Assembly: GCA_036023115.1 (NCBI GenBank)
Contig: JAYKKT010000036.1
Coordinates: forward strand, 6,878,501-6,942,500
DNA from: Brasenia schreberi
Taxonomy: Eukaryota > Streptophyta > Magnoliopsida > Nymphaeales > Cabombaceae
Direction of reading: 5' to 3'
Length of the DNA: 64,000 bases
The position numbers and the translations under genes were made by a program. How positions within the stretch are numbered: position 1 is the first letter of the stretch; each line of letters opens with the position of its first letter. Below, one piece after another: positions 49,730 to 62,305 of this stretch. The notes under the pieces are model-generated. The model did not search any database, was not told the origin of the DNA, and was given only the letters and a program-made list of their open reading frames with translations.

Positions 49730-50209
49730 TCATTTCAGTGAATATCTCACAAGTCCGGGGTAAAAGATGCTCATGCAGTATTCTTCCCATTTGACGCACT
49801 TGGGATCAAAGTTGAACATCGCCTCCTCGGCGACACCGAACGATTTTATGGCCATTCTCAACTTATCACTGTTCTTATCATCGAAGCTGTAAAACAAAAC
49901 ATGCAGATATAATTGTATATCTTCCTCGCATACTTTTAAGAACAAGTGCAACAACAGTACGCATGTCAGCTTGATTTATAGATACCTCTATTAAACAATA
50001 ACTGCCAATTTAAATATTAAACCTCTTCAAATAAGCTCAAGAGTATTCATTTATAAAAGGATGTTGTCGTCTTGAGATGATCAATGACCTGATCTGGTTT
50101 CAACGAGACAGAATAGTGAAGAGGAATACATAAGCCCATCAAGCTCTGAGCTCTAATGGGACAATATGATAACTCCACTTAATAAAGACTTCATATTAAA
50201 TTATGCCGC

Positions 50210-52378
50210 ATGGTATGTCGTGCTCATCGACTTTTAGTTATGGATTTACAAATAAAAAAATGGACAAAGAAGAAAAGAGTGCATCGAGCTATTCGGACTA
50301 AATGGTGGAACCTCAAAAGTGAGAAAGAAGATATATTTAAACAAAAAGTCCTTCAAGGAGATGTTTGGAATTATGTTGGCACACCCTCTGATATGTGGAA
50401 CAATATGGCTATACATATTAGGAAAGTGGCGAAAGATGTGTTAGGGGTATCTAAGGGAGGTGTACCGGCACAAAAAGAAGCTTGGTGGTGGAGTGAAGTA
50501 GTACAAAACAAAATCAAGGCAAAGAGGGCATGTTACAAATTACATTATGCTAAGAAAACTAGTGAAACTTTAGAAGCTTATAAGAAAGCAAAGAAGGAAG
50601 CAAAAAAGGCCGTTAGTGAAGCAAAAGCTAAGATTTGGGAGGACTTATATAAAAAACTCAACTCAAAAGAGGGTGAAAGAGACATTTTTAGGATAGCTAG
50701 GGCTAGAGATAAGAAAACTAAAGATCTTAATTATGTTAGATGCATAAAAGACGAGGATGAAAAAATTCTAATGGCAAATGATGATATAAAATATAGATGG
50801 AAAAACTATTTTTATAATCTTTTTAATGAAAATAAAGATGTTAGTATTAGTTTAAGAGATTTAGCCAAGTCAGAAAAGTATATAAACCACAATTTCTACC
50901 GACGTATTCAAAAGAATGAAGTCAAAGAGGCTCTTAAACATATGAAGAGTGGTAAATCGGTAGGACCAGATAATATTCCTATAGAAGTTTGGAAAATACT
51001 AGGAGAAATAGGAATCACTTGGCTCACAAGACTATTTAATGAAATATGGAAAAACCAAAAGATGCCCGAGGAATGGAGAGCAAGTACACTTATACCCATA
51101 TATAAAAACAAGGGAGACATTCAAAATTGTGCGAATTATCGAGGTATCAAGTTAATGAGTCATACTATGAAATTATGGGAAAGAATTATTGAACGTAGGT
51201 TAAGACAAGTATCAAGTACAACAGAGAACCAATTTGGATTTATGCCTGGTAGATCTACTATTGAAGCGATTCACCTTTTGAGACGTCTTATGGAACATTT
51301 TAGAGCAAAAAAGAAAGACCTTCACATGATATTTATTGATCTAGAAAAAGCTTATGATAGGGTACCGAGGGAGGTTCTTTGGAGAACTTTGGAAAAAAGA
51401 GGTATCCCATTGACATATATTAACCTTATAAGAGACATGTATGATGGTGCAAAAACATGTGTGAGGACTCATGAAGGAACGACAGACTTCTTTGAAGTTA
51501 ATATTGGGTTACATCAAGGATCAACTTTAAGTCCATACTTATTTATAATGGTGATGGATGAGTTAACAAAACATATTCAAGATGAAGTACCTTGGTGTAT
51601 GTTATTTGCAGATGACATTGTATTAGTGGAGGAGTCTAAGGAAAAAGTTAATAGAAAATTGGAACAATGGAGAGAAACATTAGAAAACAAAGGCCTCCGA
51701 CTTAGTAGAACAAAGACAGAATATATGGAATGTAAGTTTGATCATTTGGCTACTTCAGAGGACATAGAAATTAAAATTGGCACACATTGCATTCCCCAAA
51801 AGGAAAGTTTTAAATACCTAGGGTCAATTTTTCAAAGTGATGGAAGAATTGATGGAGATGTTACACATAGAATTAATGCTGGTTGGTTAAAATGGAGAGG
51901 AGCATCAGGTATTCTTTGTGACAAGAAGATACCATTAAAATTAAAAGGTAAATATTATAGAGCAGCAGTTAGGCCTGCCATGTTTTATGGTTCTGAGTGT
52001 TGGGCAGTTAATCATCAACATGTACAAAAGATGTCTGTGACAGAAATGAAGATGTTGAGATGGATGAGTGGTCATACAAGAAAAGACCGTATACATAATG
52101 AGGTTATTAGAAACAAATTAGGAGTGGCACCAATAGAGGATAAAATGAGAGAACATCGTTTAAGATGGTTTGGACATATAGAAAGAAGATCAAAAGAAGA
52201 ACCTGTAAGAAGGTTAGAAAACCTAAATTTGGAAAGTATTAAAAGAGGTAGAGGACGACCACAAAAGTGTTGGAAAGAAACAATAAAGAATGATCTAGCT
52301 TATTGGGAGTTAACTGCTAACATGGCACACGATAGAGATCTGTGGAAACAAAGAATCCATGTAGCCGACCCCGTCTAG
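50210..52378 (+). CDS. LINE ORF2 remnant: reverse transcriptase and C-terminal region
   Basis: An open frame of 722 codons. The first codons (MVCRA) come from the target site; LINE homology starts about residue 6. A basic linker ([19 protein letters not shown]) is followed by an Ala/Lys-rich helical stretch (about 120-150), then the RT domain: [17 protein letters not shown] (about 246-262), [49 protein letters not shown] and the catalytic [10 protein letters not shown] (about residues 466-475). The C-terminal part has [14 protein letters not shown] and [11 protein letters not shown] and ends RIHVADPV. Full-length plant RTE ORF2 has an N-terminal endonuclease, absent here. Confidence 0.93.
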   Translation: MVCRAHRLLVMDLQIKKWTKKKRVHRAIRTKWWNLKSEKEDIFKQKVLQGDVWNYVGTPSDMWNNMAIHIRKVAKDVLGVSKGGVPAQKEAWWWSEVVQNKIKAKRACYKLHYAKKTSETLEAYKKAKKEAKKAVSEAKAKIWEDLYKKLNSKEGERDIFRIARARDKKTKDLNYVRCIKDEDEKILMANDDIKYRWKNYFYNLFNENKDVSISLRDLAKSEKYINHNFYRRIQKNEVKEALKHMKSGKSVGPDNIPIEVWKILGEIGITWLTRLFNEIWKNQKMPEEWRASTLIPIYKNKGDIQNCANYRGIKLMSHTMKLWERIIERRLRQVSSTTENQFGFMPGRSTIEAIHLLRRLMEHFRAKKKDLHMIFIDLEKAYDRVPREVLWRTLEKRGIPLTYINLIRDMYDGAKTCVRTHEGTTDFFEVNIGLHQGSTLSPYLFIMVMDELTKHIQDEVPWCMLFADDIVLVEESKEKVNRKLEQWRETLENKGLRLSRTKTEYMECKFDHLATSEDIEIKIGTHCIPQKESFKYLGSIFQSDGRIDGDVTHRINAGWLKWRGASGILCDKKIPLKLKGKYYRAAVRPAMFYGSECWAVNHQHVQKMSVTEMKMLRWMSGHTRKDRIHNEVIRNKLGVAPIEDKMREHRLRWFGHIERRSKEEPVRRLENLNLESIKRGRGRPQKCWKETIKNDLAYWELTANMAHDRDLWKQRIHVADPV
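50211..50225. repeat. Target-site duplication of LINE L8, left copy
   Basis: tggtatgtcgtgctc, repeated at 52,411-52,425. FAR introns a1, a2 and a4 have the site once (near 19,046, 37,006 and 63,703). Confidence 0.95.
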
Positions 52379-52410
52379 TATGGGAAAAGGCTTAGTTGTT
52401 GTTGTTGTTG
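50226..52410 (+). mobile_element. RTE-type LINE, 5'-truncated, young insertion (L8)
   Basis: The 5' end starts in the last residues of the endonuclease (HRLLVMD). The 3' end is tagtatgggaaaaggctt followed by (GTT)n/(TTG)n of about 15 bases, the simple-repeat tail expected of RTE elements. A perfect 15-bp target-site duplication flanks it. It is the only copy on the plus strand, opposite to all others. The missing endonuclease means it cannot mobilise by itself. Confidence 0.95.
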
Positions 52411-52425
52411 TGGTATGTCGTGCTC
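52411..52425. repeat. Target-site duplication of LINE L8, right copy
   Basis: tggtatgtcgtgctc directly after the TTG tail, then FAR intron sequence continues (tccgttcataaacg). Confidence 0.95.
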
Positions 52426-53499
52426 TCCGTTCATAAACGAAAACGAATCCATACTTAATAGCCTTAAATGAACTTGGCAAATTGGATATGTTTGTGCGTG
52501 CGTGTGTGTGTGAGAGAGGGAGAGAGACCTTCCATCAAAAAAGACGTAGGGTCGTAGAGCCCAGCCAAGTACATGATAAAATTGTATTTCCTTGTCAGAT
52601 CATCGCACAGTTGCCCACACATATTGAACAGAGCGACGTTTGCCCACAAATCAATCGTAGAAAAGTATATACAAAACACAGACAGCTGATGGATCAAGAG
52701 CATTTGAATTGGTCTATGTAGTTACAACCTTGACCAATTACCTTCAAGGGAAAGTTATAGCGGAGGCTCATGTAGTTCCGGAAACTGGCCATGCTGCTAT
52801 AGAGGAAGAGCTTAGGAACCCTAATGACATTTCCATCCTTCCCTTTCAATGGTTTGCTGGAGAAATAGCGGAAAGCGCAATCAGCAAGGATTGAAGTAGT
52901 CAACGGATTTTGGCAGCTTGATCCAACATGGTAGATGAACTCTCCTGATTGACGTGAATGTACCGCCACGGAAACCACCATGGCGTTCACCACCATATCC
53001 GCAGGGATCTGCAAAACGTTGCACATTGATTTTAATATTCCATATTAATGTTCCAACTTTTTAATTTTGTTTACTGGGAAGAAGTACTGCTGCAATGCCA
53101 TTCACTATGTCGATTTACTGCATCACTTACTATATTATTACTAAACCGCCGCTGCACCCGATCCATGCTTGAACTCATTGTCTCAAGTTTACTGGTAATC
53201 CTCTATTTCGGTCGATCGTAATTAGTGGAATTATATTTTCATCAATTAGGGAAGAAATGGGGATTTCGGCACAACTGGCGATGAAGATAGACTCAACTTG
53301 GGCAAGGTCCAAGACCATAGGGATGGGAGTTGGCTGCTGTGCGTACCAAGTTCACTGAAGCAAAAGAAATTAAACCAAGCAGGTCGCGTAAGCAAATTAC
53401 CACATCCATAGGGAGGTGGGGGTTTGCGGGGAAACATTTCAATCTGCCTTTTACCGTAGCTCATGATTACGCTACCTGCGGTTCTGCATATCAAGAAAC

Positions 53500-53630
53500 C
53501 ATAGCATACAGATTAACATTGCGGTTTAAATTAGCTCAAGTTGATAATTAACATTGCGGTTTAAATTAGCTCAAGTTTAAATTAGCATACATATCAAGAG
53601 ACCATAGCATATCAAGAAACCATAGGATCA
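53500..53630. repeat. Local tandem shuffling in FAR a3 intron
   Basis: gattaacattgcggtttaaattagctcaag-type units and catatcaaga(a/g)accata units are repeated two or three times, ending where the next FAR exon has lost its 3' end. The other FAR copies have each word once. Confidence 0.85.
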
Positions 53631-53964
53631 GCTAAAGTTGCCTCAATTATGGTCGGGCGTATAATCACCACCGGCAACTGTTTTCTGGATTCTCCGATTA
53701 GAATTTCTCCCATGGCCTTGGTGAAAGCATATGCATTGGGCCAACCTAAAAGCCTGGCCCTAGACAAATGCAACCAAATACTATATATATACCACAAATA
53801 AAGGCCGACTTGATTGATAGTTTCATGCATATTCATCAATCGAGGTGCATATCTCAGCTATTTGATTCGAACGTAACATAATTTCAAGGTGCTTTCTCAC
53901 TCGAATGCAAAAGTGATAATGTAGTAAGAGGTTCGGTAACCTTTTGAGGGCGAATTCCTTCATG

Positions 53965-54547
53965 AGCATAACTTTAACCATACCTCAAGTTTTCTACTGT
54001 TGTTTCATAAATTGGTGCAGTTCGACCCTCACCAATAAGGGTTGATTTGATCCAAAAAACCAAAAAAAAGCCCAGTATTACCCGCCTCTGCGTCTGATGC
54101 CTACGATTTTCGTCTTTTCTGTTGCTTGCCTTTGGTCCTTCGTCTACCTCAATCTATGGTGCCTCTTTCATTTGGTAAGAACTCTGTCTGCCGACTGTAA
54201 TCAGGATCGATTCATGATTTCGGCGACCTTTATTTCTTGTTGGAGTTATGTATAATGTTAACACATGCGTGTCAATGTAATCTATTCTTATATTGTGTAT
54301 GTTTGGTCTTCTAAAATTTCAATTTCTTATGTATATTGATTGGATCTTATACTCACTACTACAGTTGCTCATTCATGCTCAAAGGTTATTTTTTTGATGC
54401 AATAAAATTGCCCTTCATCTTTTGTGAAAACACTTAAATTTTTTTAAGTTAAGTGCATGCTAGACATGTAAGGGAGGTCGGCAGGATCCAGTTTTCTTAT
54501 ATGTATATATTTTGAAAAGATCTATATGGGATACCAATACCATATCA
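53965..54547. other. FAR a3 intron sequence
   Basis: Matches the a1 intron from gagcataac(g)ctaacc onward; the join at about 53,965 removed most of a FAR exon. Nothing else was seen. Confidence 0.7.
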
Positions 54548-57530
54548 AATACAACAATAGCTAGCCTTTTTCCATACTAGACGGGGTTGGCTACATGGAT
54601 CCTTTGTTTCCACATAGCCCTATCATGTCCCACGTTAGCAGTTAACTCAACATTAGCTCCATCATTCTTTATTGTTTCTTTTCAATACCTTTGTTGTCGT
54701 CCTCTACCTCTTTTAATATTTTAAAATCTAGTTTTTTATACTTTCTTAGAGACGTATCTTTTGAACTTCTTTTTACATGTACAAACCATCTTAAATAATG
54801 TTCTCTTATTTTATCCTCTATTAGTCACACTCAATTTATTTCTATTAACCTCATTATGTATACGTCTTATATGACAACTTATCCATCTCAACATCTTCAT
54901 TTCTGTTATAGATATCTTTTGTACATGCTGATAATTAACTGCCCAACACTCATAACAATAAAACATGTCAGGTCTAATTGCTACTCTATAATATTTACCT
55001 TTTAACTTTGATGGTATCTTCTTATCACAAAGAATACTTGATGTTTCTCTCCATTTTAACCAACTAGTATTAATTCTATGCATAACATCTCCATCAATTC
55101 TTTCATCACTATGAAAAATTTACCCTAGGTATTTAAAACTTTCCTTTTAAGGACTGCAATGTGTGCCAATTTTAATTTCTATGTCCTTTGAAGTAACCAA
55201 ATGATCAAACTTACATTGCATATATTTTGTCTTTGTTCTACTAAGTCCAAGACCTTTACTTTCTATGATTTCTCTCCATATTTCTAATTTTCTATTAACT
55301 TTTTCCTTATACTCCTCTACTAGCACAATGTCATCTCCAAATAACATACACCAAGGTACTTCATATTGAATATGTTTTGTTAACTCATCAATCACCATTA
55401 TAAATAAGTATTGACTTAAAGTTGGTCCTTGATGTAACCCCATATTAAATTGAAAGAAGTTTGTCATTCCTTCATGAGTTTTCACACTTGTTTTTGTACC
55501 ATCATACATATATCATATATGGTTTATATATGTCAATGGGATACCTCTTTTTTCCAAGGTTCTCCAAAGAACCTCCCTCGGTACTTTATCATAAGTTTCT
55601 TTTAGATCAATAAATATCCTGTGAAGGTCTTTCTTTTTGCTCTAAAATATTTCATAAGACGTCTCAAAAGGTGAATCATTTCAACAATAGATATGCTTGG
55701 CATGAATACAAATTTGTTCTTTATTATACTCGATACTTGTCTTAAACTACGTTTGATAATTCTTTCCCATAATTACATAGTTTGACTCATTAACTTGATA
55801 CCTCGATAATTCACACAATTCTAAATATCTCCCTTATTAATGTATATTGGTATAAGTGTACTCACTCTCTATTCCCCGAGCATCTTTTAGTTTCTCCATA
55901 TTTCATTAAATAGTCTTGTGAGTTAAGTGATTCTTCTATCTCTTAGGACTTTTCGAACCTCTATAGGAATATTTGTCTGGTACTATAGATTTACCAACCT
56001 TTATATATTTAAGAGCCTCTTTAACTTCGTTCTTTTGAATATATTGGAAGAAATTATGGTTTATTTATTTTTCTCATTTGGCTAACTCTCCTAAGCTAAT
56101 ACTAACATTTTATTTTCAATAAAGTGTTTATAAAAACAAAATTTTCATCTATTTTTATGTCATTATTTGCCACTAGAATTTTTGGTCATCGTCTTTGATG
56201 CATCTAACAAAATTAAGATCCTTAGTTTTCTTATCTCTATCCCTAGCTATCCTAAAAATATCTCTTTCACCCGCTTTTAAGTTGAGATTTTTATACAAAT
56301 CCTATCAAATTTTAGTTTTTGCTTCACTAATGATATTTTTCACTTCCTTTTTCGATTTCTTATAAGGTTCTAAAGTTTCACTAGTCTTCTTAGTATAATA
56401 TAATTTGTAACATGCCCTCTTTGCTTTGATTTTATCTTGCACCATTTCACTCCACCACAAAACTTTTTTTATATCAGTACACATCCCTTATATTCACCTA
56501 ACACATCTTTTGTAACTTTCCTAATATGTATAGTTATATTGTTTCACATATAACAAGGTGTAACAACATAATTTCAAGCACCTCAGTGAAGGACTTTCTC
56601 TTTAAATATACATTCTTTCTTGCTTTTGATGTTCCACCATTAAGTCTGAATAGCGCGATACACTGTTTTCTTCTTTGGCCACTTTTTTACGTTAAATCCA
56701 TAACTAAAAGTCAATGTTGGGTGATTAAGGTTTCTCTTGGAATTACCTTGCAATCTTTACAACACGATCTATCTTTTTGCCAACAAACAAAATAATCAAT
56801 TTGTGTTTGTGATAAGCCACTCTTAGGAGTAATTAATTGTTCATCTCATTTTTTGAAGATTGTATTGAGTATGAGGAGATCAAATACCATAAAAAAATTT
56901 AAAATCTCCCTACCTTCCTTATTTATATCCTAAAATCATAGCTTTCATGAATACCTTGATATCCTAAAGGCACTTTAACGACATGTCTCCTAAACAAATC
57001 ATCTCCCTTTATGGAATTCTTTGAATTTCCTTAGCTAACTCCTACCAAAAAGCAGTCTTTATATTATCATCTAGTCCTACTTGGGGTGTATAAGTACAAA
57101 TTATATTCAAAACCTCTGCTCCTAGCACTAATTTCAACGTCATGATTCACTCACTATATCGTTGTATGTCTACTACAATATCCTTGAAATCTTTATTTAT
57201 GACAATATCAACTCCATTTTAAGCCTTTTCCTTTCTTGAGTACACCATAATTTAAAACCTTTATCATCAATCTCTTTTGCTTTTTCTCCAACCCATTTTA
57301 TCTCTTGTAAACATAAAATATGAATATTTCTCATAATCATAGTACCTACCACCTCCATTGCTTACCGGACAATGTTCTAATATTCTAAGAACCAATACTA
57401 TGTATAAACGATGGTATAAAAATATGACAGTTTTACACTGGCTGTCGGAAGCCTAGTTTAACCCTCCTCCTTTATCCGGGCTTGTGAACGGCCATGCAAG
57501 GGTGACCCCTTATATGGTCGTAGTTCCAAT
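54548..57530 (-). mobile_element. RTE-type LINE, nearly full length but degenerate (L9)
   Basis: Plus-strand order: tail side (acaacaatagctagcctttt), C-terminal region, RT (55,147-55,509 with [11 protein letters not shown], where Ala of FADD is Gly), linker, endonuclease region (about 56,800-57,400) and a 5' leader (gaacggccatgcaagggtga). About 3 kb, the longest copy in the array. Many stops. It sits in a FAR a3 intron on the gene's strand. Confidence 0.87.
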
Positions 57531-58384
57531 ACCATATACATGAAACACGAAAAAGGCATCAAACTTGGTTTCTATTCATGCTCATCCTTATTATTATTAA
57601 TTTTTTAAAAAGTTATATGGAGAACCTAGCTAGATGATATCCGTATATCCATAAAAGGTGGTTTCAAGTTGTTCATTAAATTTGAAATGGCTTAATTGAA
57701 ATTTAGATATGGGACTTGGGAACTCTAGAATTGATTGTTTGGCAAATCCTATTATACATCGATCTATGTTAAATGTTTCGATTTTAGTTATTGAAAGTCT
57801 ACCGTGTAATCATTTGAGATGATGTTTAACCCTATGCTTCGAGTGCTATGGGTTAAAGGGATGTTGTTGATCGTCTAGTGAGGCCAGCAGTTCAAGGGTC
57901 GTCTACATATACTGTAAGAGAGTTAATTCACCAATACACATATATAATGAAGAGACAACAGTTGAAACGTGCAAAAACATCTCCAGCTTCTCACACTTAT
58001 GGGCGAAGTCTAGCACCCCACGAGCTTCTAAGGCATTGACGTTGAGTGCCATATCATAACTGCAGCATGATTCCTCAAATCACTTCACAAAATTCACTCT
58101 CAATTCATAAATTTCTGCCATAAACCACAACCCTTTTTGATGATTTCGTATTCAATGCAAAATCTATGGATATAAACACACCTTTCATCGAAGGAGGTAG
58201 TGGCAGCAACATGTACAATGATGTCCACTTCCTTCAATATATCTTCTCTGAGAATTATTTCAGTTATCCCCGGGCTCTCCTCCGTGACATCTCCCGCTAC
58301 AGGGCAGATCTTCTGGAAGACGAAAGCCTCAAACTCATCGCCGTGTTTGCTTCTCAACACTCTGAAAGCCTCCTTGTTCATCAC

Positions 58385-58714
58385 CTGTTGTTAAAAGCAG
58401 TCATGTTTCATCTCTAACGCGGAAAGAACTCCTTTCTTAGAGTATTAATGCTCACTAAACCCAATTCCTAGTAGCTGAGAACCAGTCTCGGCCTCATTAT
58501 ATTTTTCATCAACAACGCGTATTCTATTAATTAATCGCAAGATGGTAGGAGGGATTATGCGCACTCGCGAGCAACACTCTGAAAAACGACACTCTATACT
58601 GCAGTTTTGGTAAAAACAACTTGAAGTGTGAAGTGGAACTTTGAAATCGATTCCTTAGATAAATATAAGGATTAAAAATCCAACAAAAATGAACTATATT
58701 AATCCAATATTTAT
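58385..58714. other. Spacer upstream of FAR a3
   Basis: I searched the minus strand for the N-terminal GxxGFLA dinucleotide-binding exon expected here and did not find it. No other feature was seen. Confidence 0.55.
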
Positions 58715-59295
58715 ATAAACCTTTTCTATACTAGATGGGGTCCATTACATGATTTCTTTGTTTCTATAAAACTTGACCATGTATGATGCTAACAATTAAC
58801 TTACCATAAGCTAGATCATTCTTTATTATTTCCTTCTAACATCTTTGTGTTCTTCCTCTTCCTCTTTAGATATGTTTACCATATAATTTTTCATAACTTC
58901 TTATCAAAGCTTCTTTTCATAATCTTCATGTGTCTAAACCATTTAAATGATTTTCTCTCATTTTTTCTTCTATTGATGCAACTCCCAATTTGTGTTTAAT
59001 AACCTCAATATATATACGATCTTTTCTTATGTGACCATACATCAATATCAATATCTTCGTTTATGTCACAAGCATATTTCACACATGTTGATGGTTAATT
59101 GTTAAAACTCAGAGCCATAAAAAATAGTAGTTTATGCTCTATAATGTTTACCCTTCTTATTACATAAAATAGTTGATGTATCAGTTTTTCCATTACTGAA
59201 AAACTAATCCTAGGTATTTAAAACTTTCCTTATAAGGGATGTAATGTGTATCAATCTTAGTTTTTATGTCATCTAATGTAACCAAATGATCCACT
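58715..59295 (-). mobile_element. RTE-type LINE 3' fragment, old (L10)
   Basis: The plus strand starts ataaaccttttctatactag and follows the usual C-terminal order to catctaatgtaaccaaatga. Divergence from the other copies is high. Confidence 0.75.
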
Positions 59296-60194
59296 ATTGC
59301 CTCGACCTCTCTTCTCTAGAGGTTTTTGAGTCGGGAAGTGCATGATAGCTGCTATTTGATGCATGCCGAATGGGTGTATAATCCGAACAACTAGCGTTAT
59401 GGAACCAGCTTTCAAACCCGAACTCCTACCACCAGTATCTGGAAGCCCAAAGGACCTTGACTAATCCAGTTCGAGCAGGGTTAGCCCACAATGGGGATGT
59501 TTGTTTCGGCTTCCACTGACCCGATTTAGACAGTTGACGATTTGAGGAAAAAAATTATTTGATTAATTTTAATTCATTGAATGCTATTATGATAATTAGG
59601 CTGGTCTTGTAGATGATGAAATAAATGTGTTTATTATATGCTAGATTCTCGGATCCATCGCTTCTCTGTGTGTATGCGCGCGTGCTTTAGCAGTAAAACG
59701 ATCTTCCATATGAGCTTATGCAAAAGTTCCGCCTCTTTCATTAACCTTACTGAAACAAACAGCCCTTACTCTAGGAAAGATGAGAAGGGTAACCTTTTAT
59801 AGTGAGATTGCTATTCTCAGAGAATGGACAAAGCTTCAAAGGTAACCAGAGAGAGAGAGAGAACGTTTTATATATACTCTAAAAGGTACAACATAAAGGG
59901 AAGAAGAATCATATCTTCTTACCTGACACCATAAAATGCACCAACTACATGCCATCTCCATGGCATGTATTTTAACTCAACATACATGGATTCACCTAAA
60001 TACAAACATTCTATCAACACTTACAAAGAATAGCCACGTACAGGTTTCTTTGCACAACAATGACGAAGGAACTTGGTGTCTCTTAAAATTTTCATAATCC
60101 CTTAAGTGATTTTCCATTGGAGAAGTTGATTAAGTTTCATGAAGTCTTCGAGTAGAGCAGAAGAACTTTTTAGTTTCTTAATACCCCAAAGTTT
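59296..60194. other. Intergenic spacer and probable 3' UTR of FAR b2
   Basis: No repeat or gene was recognised between 59,296 and about 59,930 apart from a short (GA)n. The segment next to 60,195 is probably the b2 3' UTR. Confidence 0.5.
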
Positions 60195-60407
60195 TCACCT
60201 CACATACATGATAACCCCTGGGATGTGGATCTTCATGATATAGTCTTCCCAGTTGATCGTGGTAGGATCAAAGTTCAACAAGTTAGATTCACTACCATTT
60301 GCCTTGATTCGCGATCTCAATCCATCTGAGTTTGTATCATCAAATCTGCATCCCTCAAACCAATGCAAACGCATTGTCAATGATCTTTGGGATATAAAAT
60401 CATATCC

Positions 60408-60412
<5 letters not shown>

Positions 60413-60456
<44 letters not shown>
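60413..60456. repeat. (AT)n microsatellite in FAR b2 last intron
   Basis: About 22 AT units. Confidence 0.95.
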
Positions 60457-60458
<2 letters not shown>

Positions 60459-60701
60459 AGGAAAACAAACTCCAAGATCTTTAAAAGATTAGGTTGGTCT
60501 GTCTGGTCCTTACCTGCCCTTGAAGAAAACGTAGGGCTCATACAGCTCAGCCAAGTACATCTCAAAATTGTATTTTCTTGTCAAGTCATTGTAGGCAGCA
60601 TTGAAGATTTTGCAGAAGGCTTGATTTATAAGGTATAGGCCCTAACAAGGAAACACTAACTTACGTAAGATCAAGTTATATCCTTATACATTTTTAGTTG
60701 C

Positions 60702-60704
<3 letters not shown>

Positions 60705-60780
<76 letters not shown>
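60705..60780. repeat. (AT)n-(GATA)n-(GA)n compound microsatellite
   Basis: Same motif order as at 27,382-27,495 in b1, with a shorter AT part. Confidence 0.97.
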
Positions 60781-60785
<5 letters not shown>

Positions 60786-61621
60786 TGAAATAATTAATAG
60801 CAAGCAAAAATATTAATCACGTCATGTTCAGTTGTACTCTCTCTCTCTCACATTCTCTCTCCCACACACACACACAATAATTCTTAGAGGAAAAGGAAAA
60901 GGTGGAACATACCCCCAAAGGTAACTTATGATAAAGGGTTATGTATCTAAGGAAACTGTCCATGGTGCTGAAGAGGGAGATCTCTCCTACAATGATGGGG
61001 TTTCCATCCTTCCCATAACAGGGATTAGCTTTAAAGTAACGGTAAGCACAATCTACCATATTCGAATACGTCAGGGGATTCTTTGCAAATGATCCAATAT
61101 GGTAGATAAATTGAGAGGATTGGCCAGAGTGCAGGACCATGCTCACTATAATTGCATTCACTGCCATATCACCCGGAATCTGCACATTATATATAATTTT
61201 TACCAATTTATTTTGGAGAATAAGGTCAGAGTGTGTAATATGCTAGATTATTAGCCGATCAAGTGACCCAGTCAATGGATATTTCTGAAGATATAAGATT
61301 CCCAATATCTATTTATATCTGCAATCCTTGTGACAATTAAGTTGTTGTTAGGTCTAAAGTACCATCAATTCACTCTGTTTTACAGGTTGCACTAAACGTT
61401 GGCTGAATATGGAACTCAGTAATTCCTAAAGTTTATGGGCGTTCTCTGCTGCATATCTCTAAAAGTTGAATTTGAAAGGGAGATAGAAATCTTACCACAT
61501 CAAGGACAAGCTCCCCATTAGCCAAAAAGGAGATTAATTTTCCCTTGCAATAACTAATCAGCAAGCTATCCACAGTTCTTCATGTGTGTAACCAAAGGAT
61601 AAGCAACATTAATATGCATAA

Positions 61622-62305
61622 AGCAACAACAACAACAACTAAGCCTTTTCCCATACTAGACGGGGTCAGCTACATGGATTCTTTGTTTTCATATAGCCCT
61701 ATCATGTGTCATGTTAGCAGTTAATTTACAATAAATTAGATCATTCTTTACAGTTTCTTTCCAACACTTTCGTGGACATTTTGTACCTCTTTTAATACTT
61801 TCAAAATATAATTTTTCATACCTTCTTAGAGGTTCTTCTTTTGATCTTCTTTCTATATGTCCAAACTACCTTAAACGATATTCTCTTATTTTATCCTCTA
61901 TTGGTGCCACACAATTTATTTGTAATAACCTCATTATGTATACAGTCTTTTCTTGTATGACCACTCATCGATCTCAAAATCTTCATTTCTGTCACAGACA
62001 TATTTTGTACATGTTGATGATTAACTGCCCAAAACTCGTTACTATAAAACATGGTAGGTCTAATTGCTGCTCTATAATATTTACCTTTTAACTTTAACAG
62101 TATCTTTTTATCACAAAGAATACTTGATGCTCCTCTCTATTTTAACCAACTAGCATTAATTCTATGCGTAACATCTCCTTCAATTATTCCATCACTTTGA
62201 AAAATTTACCATAGGTATTTAAAACCTTCTTTTTGGGGATGCAATGTATGCCAATTTTAATTTTTATGTCTTCTAAAGTAACCAAATAATCAAATTTACA
62301 TTCTA
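61622..62305 (-). mobile_element. RTE-type LINE 3' fragment (L11)
   Basis: The plus strand starts with (CAA)n then ctaagccttttcccatact, at the same position relative to the beta exon as L4 (both after ttaatatgcataaag). It stops at about 62,305, where FAR flank sequence begins. Confidence 0.9.

Larger units (their letters stand above)
49730..58384 (-). pseudogene. Fatty acyl-CoA reductase a3, heavily disrupted
   Basis: The most 5' exon visible in the window is here: 58,384-58,182 (203 nt; MNKEAFRVLRSKHGDEFEAF...VAATTSFDE, the HVAATTSFDE motif near the cofactor site). Then 58,059 to about 57,960 (donor lost), a 24-base stub of the 193-nt exon (53,964-53,941), 53,759 to about 53,630 (3' end with PFPGWVEG lost), 53,483-53,401 (83 nt, a 1-base insertion that shifts the frame after SYGK), 53,008-52,742 (intact), about 52,646-52,529 (5' end and acceptor deleted, plus a 1-base deletion) and 49,886-49,730 (intact). 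A LINE sits in the last intron and another at 54.5-57.5 kb. Clearly dead. Confidence 0.9.
60195..61577 (-). pseudogene. Fatty acyl-CoA reductase b2, C-terminal half only (beta type)
   Basis: Exons in gene order: 61,577-61,496 (82 nt), 61,179-60,913 (267 nt; IPGDMAVNAIIVSM), 60,641-60,514 (128 nt; LTRKYNFEMYLAELYEPYVF) and 60,345-60,195 (151 nt; FDDTNSDGLR, INWEDYIMKIHIPG, stop). All are open with good splice sites and match the alpha exon lengths, except the last, which is 6 nt shorter. The exon with YxxxK and everything before it is missing; a LINE begins 45 bp upstream. The remaining 209 codons are mostly the C-terminal FAR domain and cannot be a reductase alone. Beta differs from alpha at many residues, so it is an older paralogue. 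Confidence 0.86.
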
